A DNA stretch of 64,000 nt from Corallococcus soli (GTDB lineage: Bacteria; Myxococcota; Myxococcia; Myxococcales; Myxococcaceae). Shown piece after piece: positions 24,890-33,403 of this stretch. Within the stretch, counting starts at the first letter, position 1. Each line of letters opens with the position of its first letter. The notes under the pieces are model-generated. The model was not told the origin of the DNA. It searched no databases and worked only from the letters and a program-made list of their open reading frames with translations. Location: assembly GCF_014930455.1 (NCBI RefSeq), contig NZ_JAAIYO010000013.1, positions 1-64,000 of the forward strand. Direction: 5' to 3'. The position numbers were made by a program, and so were the translations under genes.

Positions 24890-25257
24890 CGTGGTTCTCC
24901 TCGCCGGGCATTCTGTAACCGCCCCCGCCCTCCGCGGCCAGCGCCCTGCCAGGCACTCCGTCCGCGCTTCCTACCCGCCAGGGGGTCTACGATGACCGCG
25001 CGCTTTTAACCTATTCCGAAAAGTCTCTTACCCTCGCGTACATCACCTAATCCATAGGAGCAGGTAAAGTACGCAGCGGTCTGCTGGCGGCTCACCAGGA
25101 CGGCGTCGCGGCGCGGGCTTGCTGGCAGCGGACATCCACCGGGCTCGGACACTCAGACATGCGACTGGCGGGAACGGGGTGGGGTCCAGGCCCCGCGTCG
25201 ACAGCAATGGCGCCTTGCGCGGGCGCCGGTGTGGCCCTTGCGCGTCGGGAAAAATCC
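24890..25257. other. regulatory gap with an AT-rich island
   Basis: About 370 bases between nadA and the signalling operon. The part from about 25005 to 25085 is clearly richer in A and T than its surroundings (TTTTAACC, GAAAAGTC, CTAATCCATAGG), suggesting a control region for the operon. No consensus -35/-10 pair with 16-18 bp spacing could be found, so an alternative sigma factor or an activator may be used. Confidence 0.4.
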
Positions 25258-27711
25258 ATGAGCGTGCCCACTCACGAAGTCCTCATCGTCCACCCCAACG
25301 AAGCCCGTCGCAGCGCGCTGGTGGCGGCCCTGGGGGCGCACCGGGTCGCGGCGGTAGGCTCCCAGGTGGAGGCCGCCCGGCGCATGGAAGCGTCGGTGCC
25401 CACGCTCATCATCGCGCCAGCGGACAACGCGCGGCGCTTCCTGCGCCACGTGGACCGGGCCGCGCCAGAGGCCGTCTGCGTGTTCATCTGCTCCCGGTCG
25501 GATCAGCTGGGGCTGGAGGAGCTGGTGGAGACCGCGGCGGAGGGGCACGTCTTCAGCACCGTGGACGACGGGCTGTCGGAAGGGGAGCTGGGCCTGCGCC
25601 TGCGCGACATCCTCCAGCTGCGTGCCTCCACGCGCGTGTCGCTGGACGCGGGCCTGCGGGTGGACTTCGCGCTGGGGGGACAGCCCTTCGTCGCGGAGTG
25701 CCAGGACCTGGGCAACTTCGGCGCCGCGCTGCGCATCTCCATGGACGCGTCGATGGCGGCCTTCCTGCCGGGGACGGCCCTGGAGGCGCTGTCCATGGTG
25801 CGCGACGGCCAGCAGGTGCTCCACGTGGACCGGGCCTTCGTGCGCCACGCCACGCCGGTGCACCAGGAGGGCCGGTCGTTCCTGCGCGTGGGCATCTCCT
25901 GGCGGCCCGCCCCCGAGGTGTCCCGCGCGGCCCCGCCCCGCACGCTGCGCGACCCGGTGACGGTGCTGGCCGCGCTGCGCAAGGCGCTGCGGCGCGAGCT
26001 GCCCGTGTGGCTGCACCCACCGGACAGCCAGGCGGCGCACTTCCGGCTGGAGTCCGCCACGGTGGATCCCCAGGACGAGCGCGGCATCCTGCGTGGCGTC
26101 GTGTCCCCGGGGCTGCCAGCCAGCGTGGGCGAGGTGGTCCACCTGTGCTTCGAGATGGGCGGCCAGCACTATTCGGGCGTCACCAGCATGCTGGCCGTCG
26201 CGCACGACGGCGTGACGCTGGGCCTGCCCCGCTCGCTGTCGGTGGAGAACCGGCGCGGCCAGCAGCGCTTCCGGCCCGCGGTGAACCACCGCTTCCTCGT
26301 GCGCTTCACGTCGCCCTTCGGCGGCCAGCGCATCACCCGCGCGGTGCTCGACCTGGGCGGCCACGGGTTCGCCTTCCCCATCGACGCGTCGTGCGAGGTG
26401 CTGCCCGTGGGCTCCCGCCTGGACACGGCGCTGCTGCTGCCGGACGGTTCGGAGGTGGCGTGTCGGGTGGAGGTGCGCTCGGTGGACGTCGTCCCGTTCG
26501 AGGCCCGGCATGATCAGCGCCTGCGCCCCTACCGCTGCGGGGTGCGCATCCTGGACGTGCCGACCGCGGTGCGCGACGCGGTGGTGGACGCGTTCGTGTC
26601 CGCCCGCTCGCCCCAGGTGAAGGACGGCACGGAGTTCCGCTTCCCCGACCTCTGGCGGATGATGCAGGACGCCCGCTACACCTTCCACCCGGACCACCCG
26701 TTCGGCGAGGAGCCCCGCGTCCTGCCCGCCCTGGAAGAGCTGCACGCGCGGCTGGCCCACGCCCGCGACCTGGGGCGCTCGCTCGTCTACACCGACGGGC
26801 TGCGTCCGCTGGGGCACGTCAACGGCCTGCGGATGCATTCAGGGACGTGGCTCGTGCAGCACCTGGCCGTGCTGCCCGGCTTCCGCCGCAGCGAGCAGGT
26901 CTCCAGCGAGCTCACGTCGCTCGCGGTGGAGGTGGGCGAGGCGATGGAGGACGTGGAGTTCATCCGTTACATGTGGCGCACCGACAACCGCTGGCCCCAC
27001 CGGCTGGGGACGTGGCTGGCGCGGGTGCTGGAGGGCCAGGGGCTGTGTCACCTGCGCCAGTTCCACTACCTGCGCGCGGAGCTGACCGCCGCCAGCCCCC
27101 CGGCCGCGTCCGCCCCGCTGCCCGCCGTGCGCGAGGCGGGCGCCAGGGATCGCAAGTGGCTGGAGATGCACCTGCGCTCCCACGGCGACATGGTGCGCCT
27201 GCTCAGCGAGGACCTGCTCGCGGACCTGGAGGCGGAGCAGGACCTGGGCGAGCGCTTCCGGGCGGCGGGGCTGCACCGGGAGCGGCGGATGTTCGTGGTG
27301 GACGGGGAGCAGGGGCCGCTCGCGATGGCGCTCCAGGAAGAGGCGACCCCGGGCCTGAGCCTCATCGAGGTCTGCAACAGCTTCAACCTGGTGGTGCCGG
27401 ACCGGACGCACCCGGGCACGCGCCAGGCGGTGGCGGCGCTCGTGGCGCACTGCCTGGCGCACGCGCGCGCGCGGGGCCGGCCCTCCGCGCTGGGGATGGT
27501 GGACGTGGCGGACGTGCCGGTGCTGCTGGAGGCGGGCTTCGTGGACCAGGGCCGCTTCTCCGAGTGGACCTTCCACCGCTCCATGGTGCGCCGCTGGTGC
27601 GAGGCCTGGCGGTCGCTCTTCGAGCGGCAGGCCCCCACGCGCCGGGCGGCCCGCGACGCCGGGGGCACTGCGCGCAATGCCGTCCAGCCGCAGGACCAGG
27701 AGGCCCGGTGA
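25258..27711 (+). CDS. PilZ-domain protein with receiver-like and acetyltransferase-like domains
   Basis: An 817-residue multidomain regulator. Residues 1-110 look like a degenerate response-regulator receiver ('EVLIVHPNEARRSALVAAL'): the site where the phosphoacceptor Asp should be reads 'IIAPADNARR', so phosphorylation is unlikely. Residues about 120-220 and 235-330 resemble PilZ/YcgR-N barrels, and about 333-450 is the best PilZ domain with 'RRGQQRFRP' (RxxxR) and 'LDLGGHGF' (DxSxxG variant) for c-di-GMP binding. From about 460 to 800 is a GNAT-like acyltransferase fold ('HLAVLPGFRRSEQVSSELT'). Start at 25258 by domain boundary. Its stop overlaps the methyltransferase ATG. Confidence 0.75.
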   Translation: MSVPTHEVLIVHPNEARRSALVAALGAHRVAAVGSQVEAARRMEASVPTLIIAPADNARRFLRHVDRAAPEAVCVFICSRSDQLGLEELVETAAEGHVFSTVDDGLSEGELGLRLRDILQLRASTRVSLDAGLRVDFALGGQPFVAECQDLGNFGAALRISMDASMAAFLPGTALEALSMVRDGQQVLHVDRAFVRHATPVHQEGRSFLRVGISWRPAPEVSRAAPPRTLRDPVTVLAALRKALRRELPVWLHPPDSQAAHFRLESATVDPQDERGILRGVVSPGLPASVGEVVHLCFEMGGQHYSGVTSMLAVAHDGVTLGLPRSLSVENRRGQQRFRPAVNHRFLVRFTSPFGGQRITRAVLDLGGHGFAFPIDASCEVLPVGSRLDTALLLPDGSEVACRVEVRSVDVVPFEARHDQRLRPYRCGVRILDVPTAVRDAVVDAFVSARSPQVKDGTEFRFPDLWRMMQDARYTFHPDHPFGEEPRVLPALEELHARLAHARDLGRSLVYTDGLRPLGHVNGLRMHSGTWLVQHLAVLPGFRRSEQVSSELTSLAVEVGEAMEDVEFIRYMWRTDNRWPHRLGTWLARVLEGQGLCHLRQFHYLRAELTAASPPAASAPLPAVREAGARDRKWLEMHLRSHGDMVRLLSEDLLADLEAEQDLGERFRAAGLHRERRMFVVDGEQGPLAMALQEEATPGLSLIEVCNSFNLVVPDRTHPGTRQAVAALVAHCLAHARARGRPSALGMVDVADVPVLLEAGFVDQGRFSEWTFHRSMVRRWCEAWRSLFERQAPTRRAARDAGGTARNAVQPQDQEAR

Positions 27712-28496
27712 TGTACCTGATGGAGTCCGCGGACGAGTCCCGGCGCCTCCTGGAGCAGGAGCAGTCCCAGGACACGCGCGCCATGCTGCGCCGCACCGGG
27801 CTCAAGGCGGGAGACCGGGCGCTGGACGCCGGCTGCGGCCCCGGAGGCATCGCGGAGCTGATGGCGGAGCGGGTGGGGGAGCAGGGCCACGTCACCGGCG
27901 TGGACGTGCACGCGGGTCGCGTCGCGGAGGCCCAGGAGCGCAGCCGCCACCGGCCCCAGTTGACGTTCCTCCAGGCGGACGTGCGCGCCACGGGCCTGCC
28001 GGCGGACACCTTCGACTACGTGTGGAGCCAGTACGTCTTCGAGTACCTTCCGGACCGACAGGCGGCGCTCGCGGAGCTGCTCCGCGTGACGCGGCCGGGG
28101 GGACGGGTGGTGGTGTCCGACATTGACGGGCTGGGGTTCCAGAACTGGCCCTTTCCGGAGCACCTGCGTCAGGGGACGCAGCGCATCCTGGAGGCGCTGG
28201 AGGCGCGCGGGTTCGACCTGTACGTGGGCCGGAAGATGTTCTCCGACTTCCGCCGCGCGGGCCTGAAGGACGTGCGCGTGCACCTGATGCCCTTCTACCT
28301 GGCCCCGGGCGCCGCGGAGGCCCGGCTCCTGAAGGACTGGGAGACGCGCTTCGAGGCCCTGGCCCCGGTGGCGTCCCCCGCCTTCGGGGGCATGGAGGCC
28401 TACCGGGAGCACTGTGAGGGGTTCCTCGCGATGCTGGCGGATCCGGAGGGATTGAAATACGCGGTCACGCTGGTGACCGAAGGAACGAAGCCGTGA
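27711..28496 (+). CDS. class I SAM-dependent methyltransferase
   Basis: A 261-residue methyltransferase. Motif I 'ALDAGCGPGGIAELMAERV' binds S-adenosylmethionine; 'VTGVDVHAGRVAEAQ' is the acidic motif, and 'FDYVWSQYVFEYLPD' and 'RVTRPGGRVVVSDID' complete the Rossmann fold. The substrate is not readable; the C-terminal region resembles UbiE-like small-molecule methyltransferases. Its ATG overlaps the stop of the PilZ gene (TGATG) and its stop overlaps the GTG start of the kinase, so all three genes are translated as one coupled unit. That makes a role in modifying a signal or regulator plausible, which is inference. Confidence 0.88.
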   Translation: MYLMESADESRRLLEQEQSQDTRAMLRRTGLKAGDRALDAGCGPGGIAELMAERVGEQGHVTGVDVHAGRVAEAQERSRHRPQLTFLQADVRATGLPADTFDYVWSQYVFEYLPDRQAALAELLRVTRPGGRVVVSDIDGLGFQNWPFPEHLRQGTQRILEALEARGFDLYVGRKMFSDFRRAGLKDVRVHLMPFYLAPGAAEARLLKDWETRFEALAPVASPAFGGMEAYREHCEGFLAMLADPEGLKYAVTLVTEGTKP

Positions 28497-31420
28497 GTGG
28501 TCGCCTGCCGGCGGTGAAGGTGCTGGACGTGTCGCCGGACAACGCCCCGGAGGTGAGCGTGCGCGCCACCTCCACGTTGCTGCTCTACTTCGAGCACCGC
28601 TACGGCGCGGAGCGCCTGGCGAAGCTGTGGCGCGAGCACGGGTTCAGCCTGGGGCTGGACTACATGCGCACGCCGACCAACTACGTCTCGCTGCACTTCC
28701 TGGAGCGCGTGGCGGTGGCGCTGCGCGACGCCTCCGGCGATTCGAAGTTCATGCGCGAGGCGGGCCTGTTCACCGCGTCCCCGCAGGCGCTGGGCTTCGT
28801 CTTCTACATGCTGCGCGCGTTCGGTTCGCCGCGCGCCTGCTACAAGCAGACCATCGACTTCTCCCCCAGCTACAACCGGGTGGGCGCGTTCACGGTGGAC
28901 CTGCTGGAGCACAAGCGGCTCAAGCTGTCCTACCGCAGCAGCATCCCGGAGCAGAACCGCAACATCTGCGAGCTGCGCATGGGCCAGTTCGCGTCCTTCC
29001 CCACCATCTGGGGCCTGGCGCCCGCGGAGGTGAAGGAGACGGAGTGCCAGGTGCTGGGCGGCGAGGCGTGCCGCTACCACCTGACGTGGACGGATCCCCC
29101 CACCATGTGGGGCCACTACCTGGGCCTGCTGCTGGGCATGGTGAGCGGCCTGCTGGCCACGCACCTGGGCTGGGGGGACGCGCTCTTCTCCGTGACGGCG
29201 CTGGGCGTGGGCGGCTTCGCGCTGGGCGGCTGGCTGGACCGGCGGCGGGAGCTGCAGCGCAAGGACGAACTGCTCGCGGCCCAGGCGCAGGCGAACCTGG
29301 GCTCGCTGCGCGAATTGCAGCAGCGCTACGACGAGGTCTACGGCAGCAACGTGGCGCTGGAGGACCGCGTCGCGGCGCGCACGCGCGAGCTGTCGGAGGC
29401 CAACACGAAGCTGGAGGCGGCGCTGATCAAACAGCGCGAGCAGGACCGGCTGAAGACGGAGTTCTTCGACAACGTGAGCCATGAGCTGAGGACGCCGCTC
29501 ACGCTCATCCTGCTGTCGCTGGACGCGCTCCAGAAGGAGCCGGAGTCGCTGCCCACGGTGGTGCGCCAGCACCTGACGACGTTGGACCGGAGCACGCAGC
29601 GGCTCCTGCGGCTCATCGACAACCTGCTCAACCTGGCGCAGCTGGAGGCGGGCAAGGTGCGCCTGCGCCGCCAGACGGTGGAGCTGCACGGCTTCCTCAC
29701 GTCGCAGCTCTTGCCCTTCCGCACGGTGGCGGAGAAGCAGGGGCTGACGCTCACGCTGGAGGGCGGGCCGCTGACGCCGGTGTCGGTGGACCTGGAGCGC
29801 ATTGAAGGCGTGTTCCACAACCTGGTCTCCAACGCGCTCAAGTTCACCCCGGCCGGGGGCAGCATCGCGGTGCGCCTGCGCGAGGACGCCACTGACGTGC
29901 ACGTGGAGGTGGTGGACACCGGGCTGGGCATGGCCCCCGCGGACCTGGCCGTCATCTTCGACCGCTTCGCCCAGGCGGACACGTCCGGCACGCGGCGCTT
30001 CGGGGGCAGCGGCATCGGCCTGGCGCTGGTGAAGGAGACGCTGGAGCTGCACTCGGGCGGCATTGAGGTGTCGAGCACGCCGGGCCAGGGCTCCAGCTTC
30101 CGCGTGCGCCTGCCCAAGGCGCCCGCGGTGGTGCGCGAGGAGGTGCGCGAGCGCCGCTACTCCGACCCGACGGCCCGGCGCGAGCGGCGCAGCTCCGGCC
30201 GCTTCGCCACGGTGCTGGCCGCGACGGTCACCGGGGCGCAGCGCCCCACGGAGCCGCAGGACCACTCGCGCGCGGACGCGAAGGCGCCCCGCATCCTGGT
30301 GGTGGAGGACGACGCGGAGATCCGCGCCTTCATCGCGGACATCCTCGCGCCCAGTTACCGGGTGCTGGAGGCGGCCAACGGCGAGGAGGGCGTGCGCCGG
30401 GCCATGGAGGACCGGCCGGACCTGGTGGTGTCGGACGTGATGATGCCGGTGTTGTCCGGCCTCAACCTGCTCGTGCAGCTGCGCGCCCATGCGCAGACGG
30501 TGGACCTGCCCGTCATCCTGCTCACCGCGCGCCAGGAGGTGTCCGCCAAGGTGGAGGCCCTGGGCGCGGGCGCCAACGACTACCTGGGCAAGCCCTTCAG
30601 CCCGCGCGAGCTGCTGGCGCGCGTGGAGACGCAGCTGCGGCTGCGCGAGGCCGCGGTGCGCGCGGCGGAGAACGAGCGGCTGGCCGCCATTGGCCTGCTC
30701 ACCTCCGGCTTCGCGCACGAGGTGCGCAACCCGCTCAACGGGCTGATGAACGCGCTGATGCCGCTCAAGGACGTGCTCCAGGGCCGGGACACCGGCGGCG
30801 ACCCCAACATGGGCCCGGCGATGCTGGAGGTGATGGAGGAGTGCGGCCAGCGCATCCGCCACCTGGCGGAGTCGCTGCTGTCCTTCGTGCGCACGGCGGA
30901 CAAGCCCGTGGCGGTGCGGTTGGACCATGCGCTCGACTCCACGCTCAGCGTGCTGGGCTGGCGCATCCCCCCGGGCGTCGCCGTGGAGCGCGCCTACCAT
31001 TGCACCGACCCCATCTGGGGTGACCCCGGCACGCTCAACCAGGTGTGGCTCAACCTGCTGGACAACGCGCTGCGCGCGGTGGGCGACACCGGCCGCGTGC
31101 TGGTGGAGACGACGCAGCAGGACGACGACGCGGTGGTCAGCATCGTCGACAGCGGTGTGGGCATCCGCCCGGAGGACCTGGAGCGGCTCTTCCAGCCCTT
31201 CTTCTCCACCCGCGCCGCGGGCGAGGGCACGGGCCTGGGACTGGCGCTCAGCCGCCGCATCGTGTTGCAGCACGGCGGGCGCATCCACATCACGAGCCAG
31301 GTGGGGCAGGGCACCCGGGTGGAGGTGCGGCTGCCCATGCGCCCGCTGATGTCGGAGCCGCTCACGACCACCCCGACTGGGGGTACGGGTCGGGGGCGGT
31401 GGACGCGGCGGCTCGGCTGA
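28493..31420 (+). CDS. hybrid histidine kinase with two kinase modules around a receiver
   Basis: A 975-residue sensor. Residues about 20-200 look like a V4R/heme-NO-like sensor domain ending in 'ECQVLGGEACRYHLTW'. Two adjacent membrane helices (about 205-250), a coiled coil, then HisKA 1 with 'FFDNVSHELRTPLTL' (His about 328), HATPase 1 ('NLVSNALKFTPAGG', 'GSGIGLALV'), a receiver at about 598-715 (phosphoacceptor in 'LVVSDVMMPV'), HisKA 2 ('GFAHEVRNPLNGLM', about 737) and HATPase 2 ('NLLDNALRAVGD', 'GTGLGLALS'). Two complete kinase modules with a receiver between them is unusual. GTG start by the overlap with the methyltransferase stop. The operon lacks an output regulator, so a partner must lie elsewhere. 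Confidence 0.88.
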   Translation: MSGRLPAVKVLDVSPDNAPEVSVRATSTLLLYFEHRYGAERLAKLWREHGFSLGLDYMRTPTNYVSLHFLERVAVALRDASGDSKFMREAGLFTASPQALGFVFYMLRAFGSPRACYKQTIDFSPSYNRVGAFTVDLLEHKRLKLSYRSSIPEQNRNICELRMGQFASFPTIWGLAPAEVKETECQVLGGEACRYHLTWTDPPTMWGHYLGLLLGMVSGLLATHLGWGDALFSVTALGVGGFALGGWLDRRRELQRKDELLAAQAQANLGSLRELQQRYDEVYGSNVALEDRVAARTRELSEANTKLEAALIKQREQDRLKTEFFDNVSHELRTPLTLILLSLDALQKEPESLPTVVRQHLTTLDRSTQRLLRLIDNLLNLAQLEAGKVRLRRQTVELHGFLTSQLLPFRTVAEKQGLTLTLEGGPLTPVSVDLERIEGVFHNLVSNALKFTPAGGSIAVRLREDATDVHVEVVDTGLGMAPADLAVIFDRFAQADTSGTRRFGGSGIGLALVKETLELHSGGIEVSSTPGQGSSFRVRLPKAPAVVREEVRERRYSDPTARRERRSSGRFATVLAATVTGAQRPTEPQDHSRADAKAPRILVVEDDAEIRAFIADILAPSYRVLEAANGEEGVRRAMEDRPDLVVSDVMMPVLSGLNLLVQLRAHAQTVDLPVILLTARQEVSAKVEALGAGANDYLGKPFSPRELLARVETQLRLREAAVRAAENERLAAIGLLTSGFAHEVRNPLNGLMNALMPLKDVLQGRDTGGDPNMGPAMLEVMEECGQRIRHLAESLLSFVRTADKPVAVRLDHALDSTLSVLGWRIPPGVAVERAYHCTDPIWGDPGTLNQVWLNLLDNALRAVGDTGRVLVETTQQDDDAVVSIVDSGVGIRPEDLERLFQPFFSTRAAGEGTGLGLALSRRIVLQHGGRIHITSQVGQGTRVEVRLPMRPLMSEPLTTTPTGGTGRGRWTRRLG

Positions 31421-31462
31421 CCGGGTGGGTGGTTCCCTGAAAGCGTGACTCCTCCGTGACTC

Positions 31463-31471
31463 TGCTAGAGT
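31463..31471 (+). promoter_or_regulatory. extended -10 element before POT transporter 1
   Basis: TGCTAGAGT: an extended -10 (TGN) directly joined to TAGAGT, about 50 bp upstream of the ATG. No clear -35, which extended -10 promoters can do without. Confidence 0.4.
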
Positions 31472-31522
31472 CGCGCGTCTTTCATTTCACCCCCTTCAAA
31501 GTCAGTACGAGGAACTCACGGC

Positions 31523-32911
31523 ATGCAAAGCACCGTCGCCGCGGGCGAGGCCCGCAAGGGGCATCCCCCGGGCCTCTACCTGTTGTTCGCCACCGAGATG
31601 TGGGAGCGCATGTCGTATTACGGCATGCGCGGCCTGTTGGTGCTCTTCCTCACCGACAAGGTGCGTGGCGGCTTCGGCTGGTCCACGGCGGACGCGCTGA
31701 GCCTGTACGGCACGTACACGGGCCTCGTGTACCTGACGCCCATCGTGGGTGGCTACATCGCGGACCGCTACATCGGCCAGCGCAAGGCGGTGTTGCTGGG
31801 CGGTGTGCTGATGATCATCGGGCACCTGTTACTGGCGTTGCCAGGCACCAGCATCTTCTACACGGGCCTGGGCTTCCTCATCGTGGGCAACGGCTTCTTC
31901 AAGCCGAACATCTCCACCATGGTGGGCGGGCTGTACCCGGCGGGCGACGGCCGGCGCGACGGTGCCTTCACCATCTTCTACATGGGCATCAACCTGGGCG
32001 CGGTGCTGGGCAACTTCATCTGCGGCACGCTGGGTGAGCGGGTGGGCTGGCACTGGGGCTTCGGCTCCGCGGGCGTGGGCATGACCCTGGGCGTCATCAT
32101 CTTCATGGCCCTCCAGAACCGGATGTTGGGCCAGGTGGGCCTCGCGCCCGCGCCGCGTCCGGCCGCGTCGGTGACGGCGGCGACGGATGGGAAGAAGTCC
32201 GGCTTCTCCCGCGAGGAGTGGGACCGCATCATCGTCATCTTCATCATCGCGCTGTTCGTGGTGGCGTTCTGGACGGGCTTCGAGCAGGCCGGCGGCCTGA
32301 TGAACCTCTACACGGACCAGAAGGTGGACCGCTCCATGTTCGGCTGGGTGGTGCCCACGACGTGGTTCCAGAACTTCAACTCCGTCTTCATCGTCGCGCT
32401 GGCGCCGGTGTTCGCGATGCTGTGGAGCTCCCTGGCGGCGCGCGGCAAGGACCTGAGCATCCCGGTGAAGATGAGCCTGGGCCTCATCTTCCTGTCGGTG
32501 GGCTTCGCCTTCATGCTGGGCGCCTCCAAGGAGAGCGCGGCGGACGGCAAGGCGGCGGCGTGGTGGGTCATCATGGCGTACCTCTTCCACACCATGGGCG
32601 AGCTGTGCCTGTCGCCGGTGGGCCTGTCCATGGTCAGCAAGGTGGCGCCCATGCGCGTCGTCTCCGCGATGATGGGCGTGTGGTTCCTGGCCAACGCCGC
32701 GGCGAACAAGCTGTCCGGCGTGCTGGGCGGCTACTCGGAGAAGATGGGCGAGTTCAGCGTGTTCCTCACCATCGTCGTCGGCGCGGGCCTGGCGGGCATC
32801 ATCCTGCTGTTCCTCGCCCCCACGCTGAAGCGGATGATGCACGGCACGGACGAAGTGACGCCGGAGCCCGCCAGCACCCAGCAGGGCGGCGCGGCGCACC
32901 CGGCCACCTGA
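31523..32911 (+). CDS. POT/PTR family proton-dependent oligopeptide transporter 1
   Basis: A 462-residue member of the POT (PTR2) family, with about 13 hydrophobic segments. The family's N-terminal ExxER motif is present in 'ATEMWERMSYYGMRGLL', and 'GIADRYIG'-like ('GGYIADRYIG') and 'GNGFFKPNIS' correspond to the conserved helix 2-3 loop and helix 4. It likely imports di- and tripeptides with protons, which suits a proteolytic predator. An amino-acid-rich loop (about residues 208-235) separates the two halves. Divergent in family from the paralogue at 33.4-34.8 kb on the opposite strand. A strong terminator follows. Confidence 0.88.
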   Translation: MQSTVAAGEARKGHPPGLYLLFATEMWERMSYYGMRGLLVLFLTDKVRGGFGWSTADALSLYGTYTGLVYLTPIVGGYIADRYIGQRKAVLLGGVLMIIGHLLLALPGTSIFYTGLGFLIVGNGFFKPNISTMVGGLYPAGDGRRDGAFTIFYMGINLGAVLGNFICGTLGERVGWHWGFGSAGVGMTLGVIIFMALQNRMLGQVGLAPAPRPAASVTAATDGKKSGFSREEWDRIIVIFIIALFVVAFWTGFEQAGGLMNLYTDQKVDRSMFGWVVPTTWFQNFNSVFIVALAPVFAMLWSSLAARGKDLSIPVKMSLGLIFLSVGFAFMLGASKESAADGKAAAWWVIMAYLFHTMGELCLSPVGLSMVSKVAPMRVVSAMMGVWFLANAAANKLSGVLGGYSEKMGEFSVFLTIVVGAGLAGIILLFLAPTLKRMMHGTDEVTPEPASTQQGGAAHPAT

Positions 32912-32952
32912 TGCGATCCGGGCCCCGCGCCCGGGGGAGTGCTTGAAGACCG

Positions 32953-32988
32953 ACGCCGGAGCGCTGTCACCGCGCTCCGGCGTTTTTC
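32953..32988 (+). terminator. rho-independent terminator after POT transporter 1
   Basis: A perfect 12-bp stem, ACGCCGGAGCGC (32953-32964) with GCGCTCCGGCGT (32972-32983), loop of 7 nt, followed by TTTTTCGTTTC. It is 42 bp after the stop codon and is the clearest terminator in the window. Confidence 0.9.
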
Positions 32989-33025
32989 GTTTCAGGACCG
33001 AGGCCCCCTTGCGGAGGATGCCGGG

Positions 33026-33400
33026 ATGCACGTCTTCGAAGGGAAGCAGGCCGTGGAGGAGCTGGGGTGGTTGCTGGACGGGACCGTGACGGGCCTCACC
33101 CTGCGCGCGGACGCATCCGGTGGCCTGGTGCTGGAGGCCATGTGCATCCCGCGCGCGGACAAGCCCGTGCGCGAGCTGCGCATGCGCTTCACGGAGGTGA
33201 CGCGCTTCGACTTCGCCTGGGAGTCGGAGCAGGCGTTCTTCTTCGTCCCCGGCTTCAAGGCGCTCCTGCTGGAGTCCGGCTCCGTCTACGTGTCGCTCGA
33301 CCCCTACGATGACCGGGTCCAGGCGCCCGACACGCGGGATGGTTGCGTCATCGAGGCGCGCGGAGTCCGGACGGAGTCGGTCTTGAAGTCCGACCCCTGA
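33026..33400 (+). CDS. hypothetical protein (124 aa)
   Basis: A small soluble acidic protein of unknown family. It has a beta-strand-like pattern ('GTVTGLTLRADASGGLVLEAMC', 'VRELRMRFTEVTRFDFAWESEQAFFFV') without any catalytic motif, signal peptide or membrane segment. GGAGG eight bases before the ATG gives a good start. It lies between two oppositely oriented transporter genes, immediately after a terminator, so it has its own transcript. It ends 3 bp before the stop of the second transporter. Function not inferable. Confidence 0.65.
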   Translation: MHVFEGKQAVEELGWLLDGTVTGLTLRADASGGLVLEAMCIPRADKPVRELRMRFTEVTRFDFAWESEQAFFFVPGFKALLLESGSVYVSLDPYDDRVQAPDTRDGCVIEARGVRTESVLKSDP

Positions 33401-33403
33401 GCG

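Noticed and set aside
28400-31288. 962-codon open frame on the minus strand opposite the hybrid kinase
   Set aside because: Composition is His/Arg/Leu/Gln-rich with no domain; it is the mirror of a GC-rich gene with strong third-position bias.
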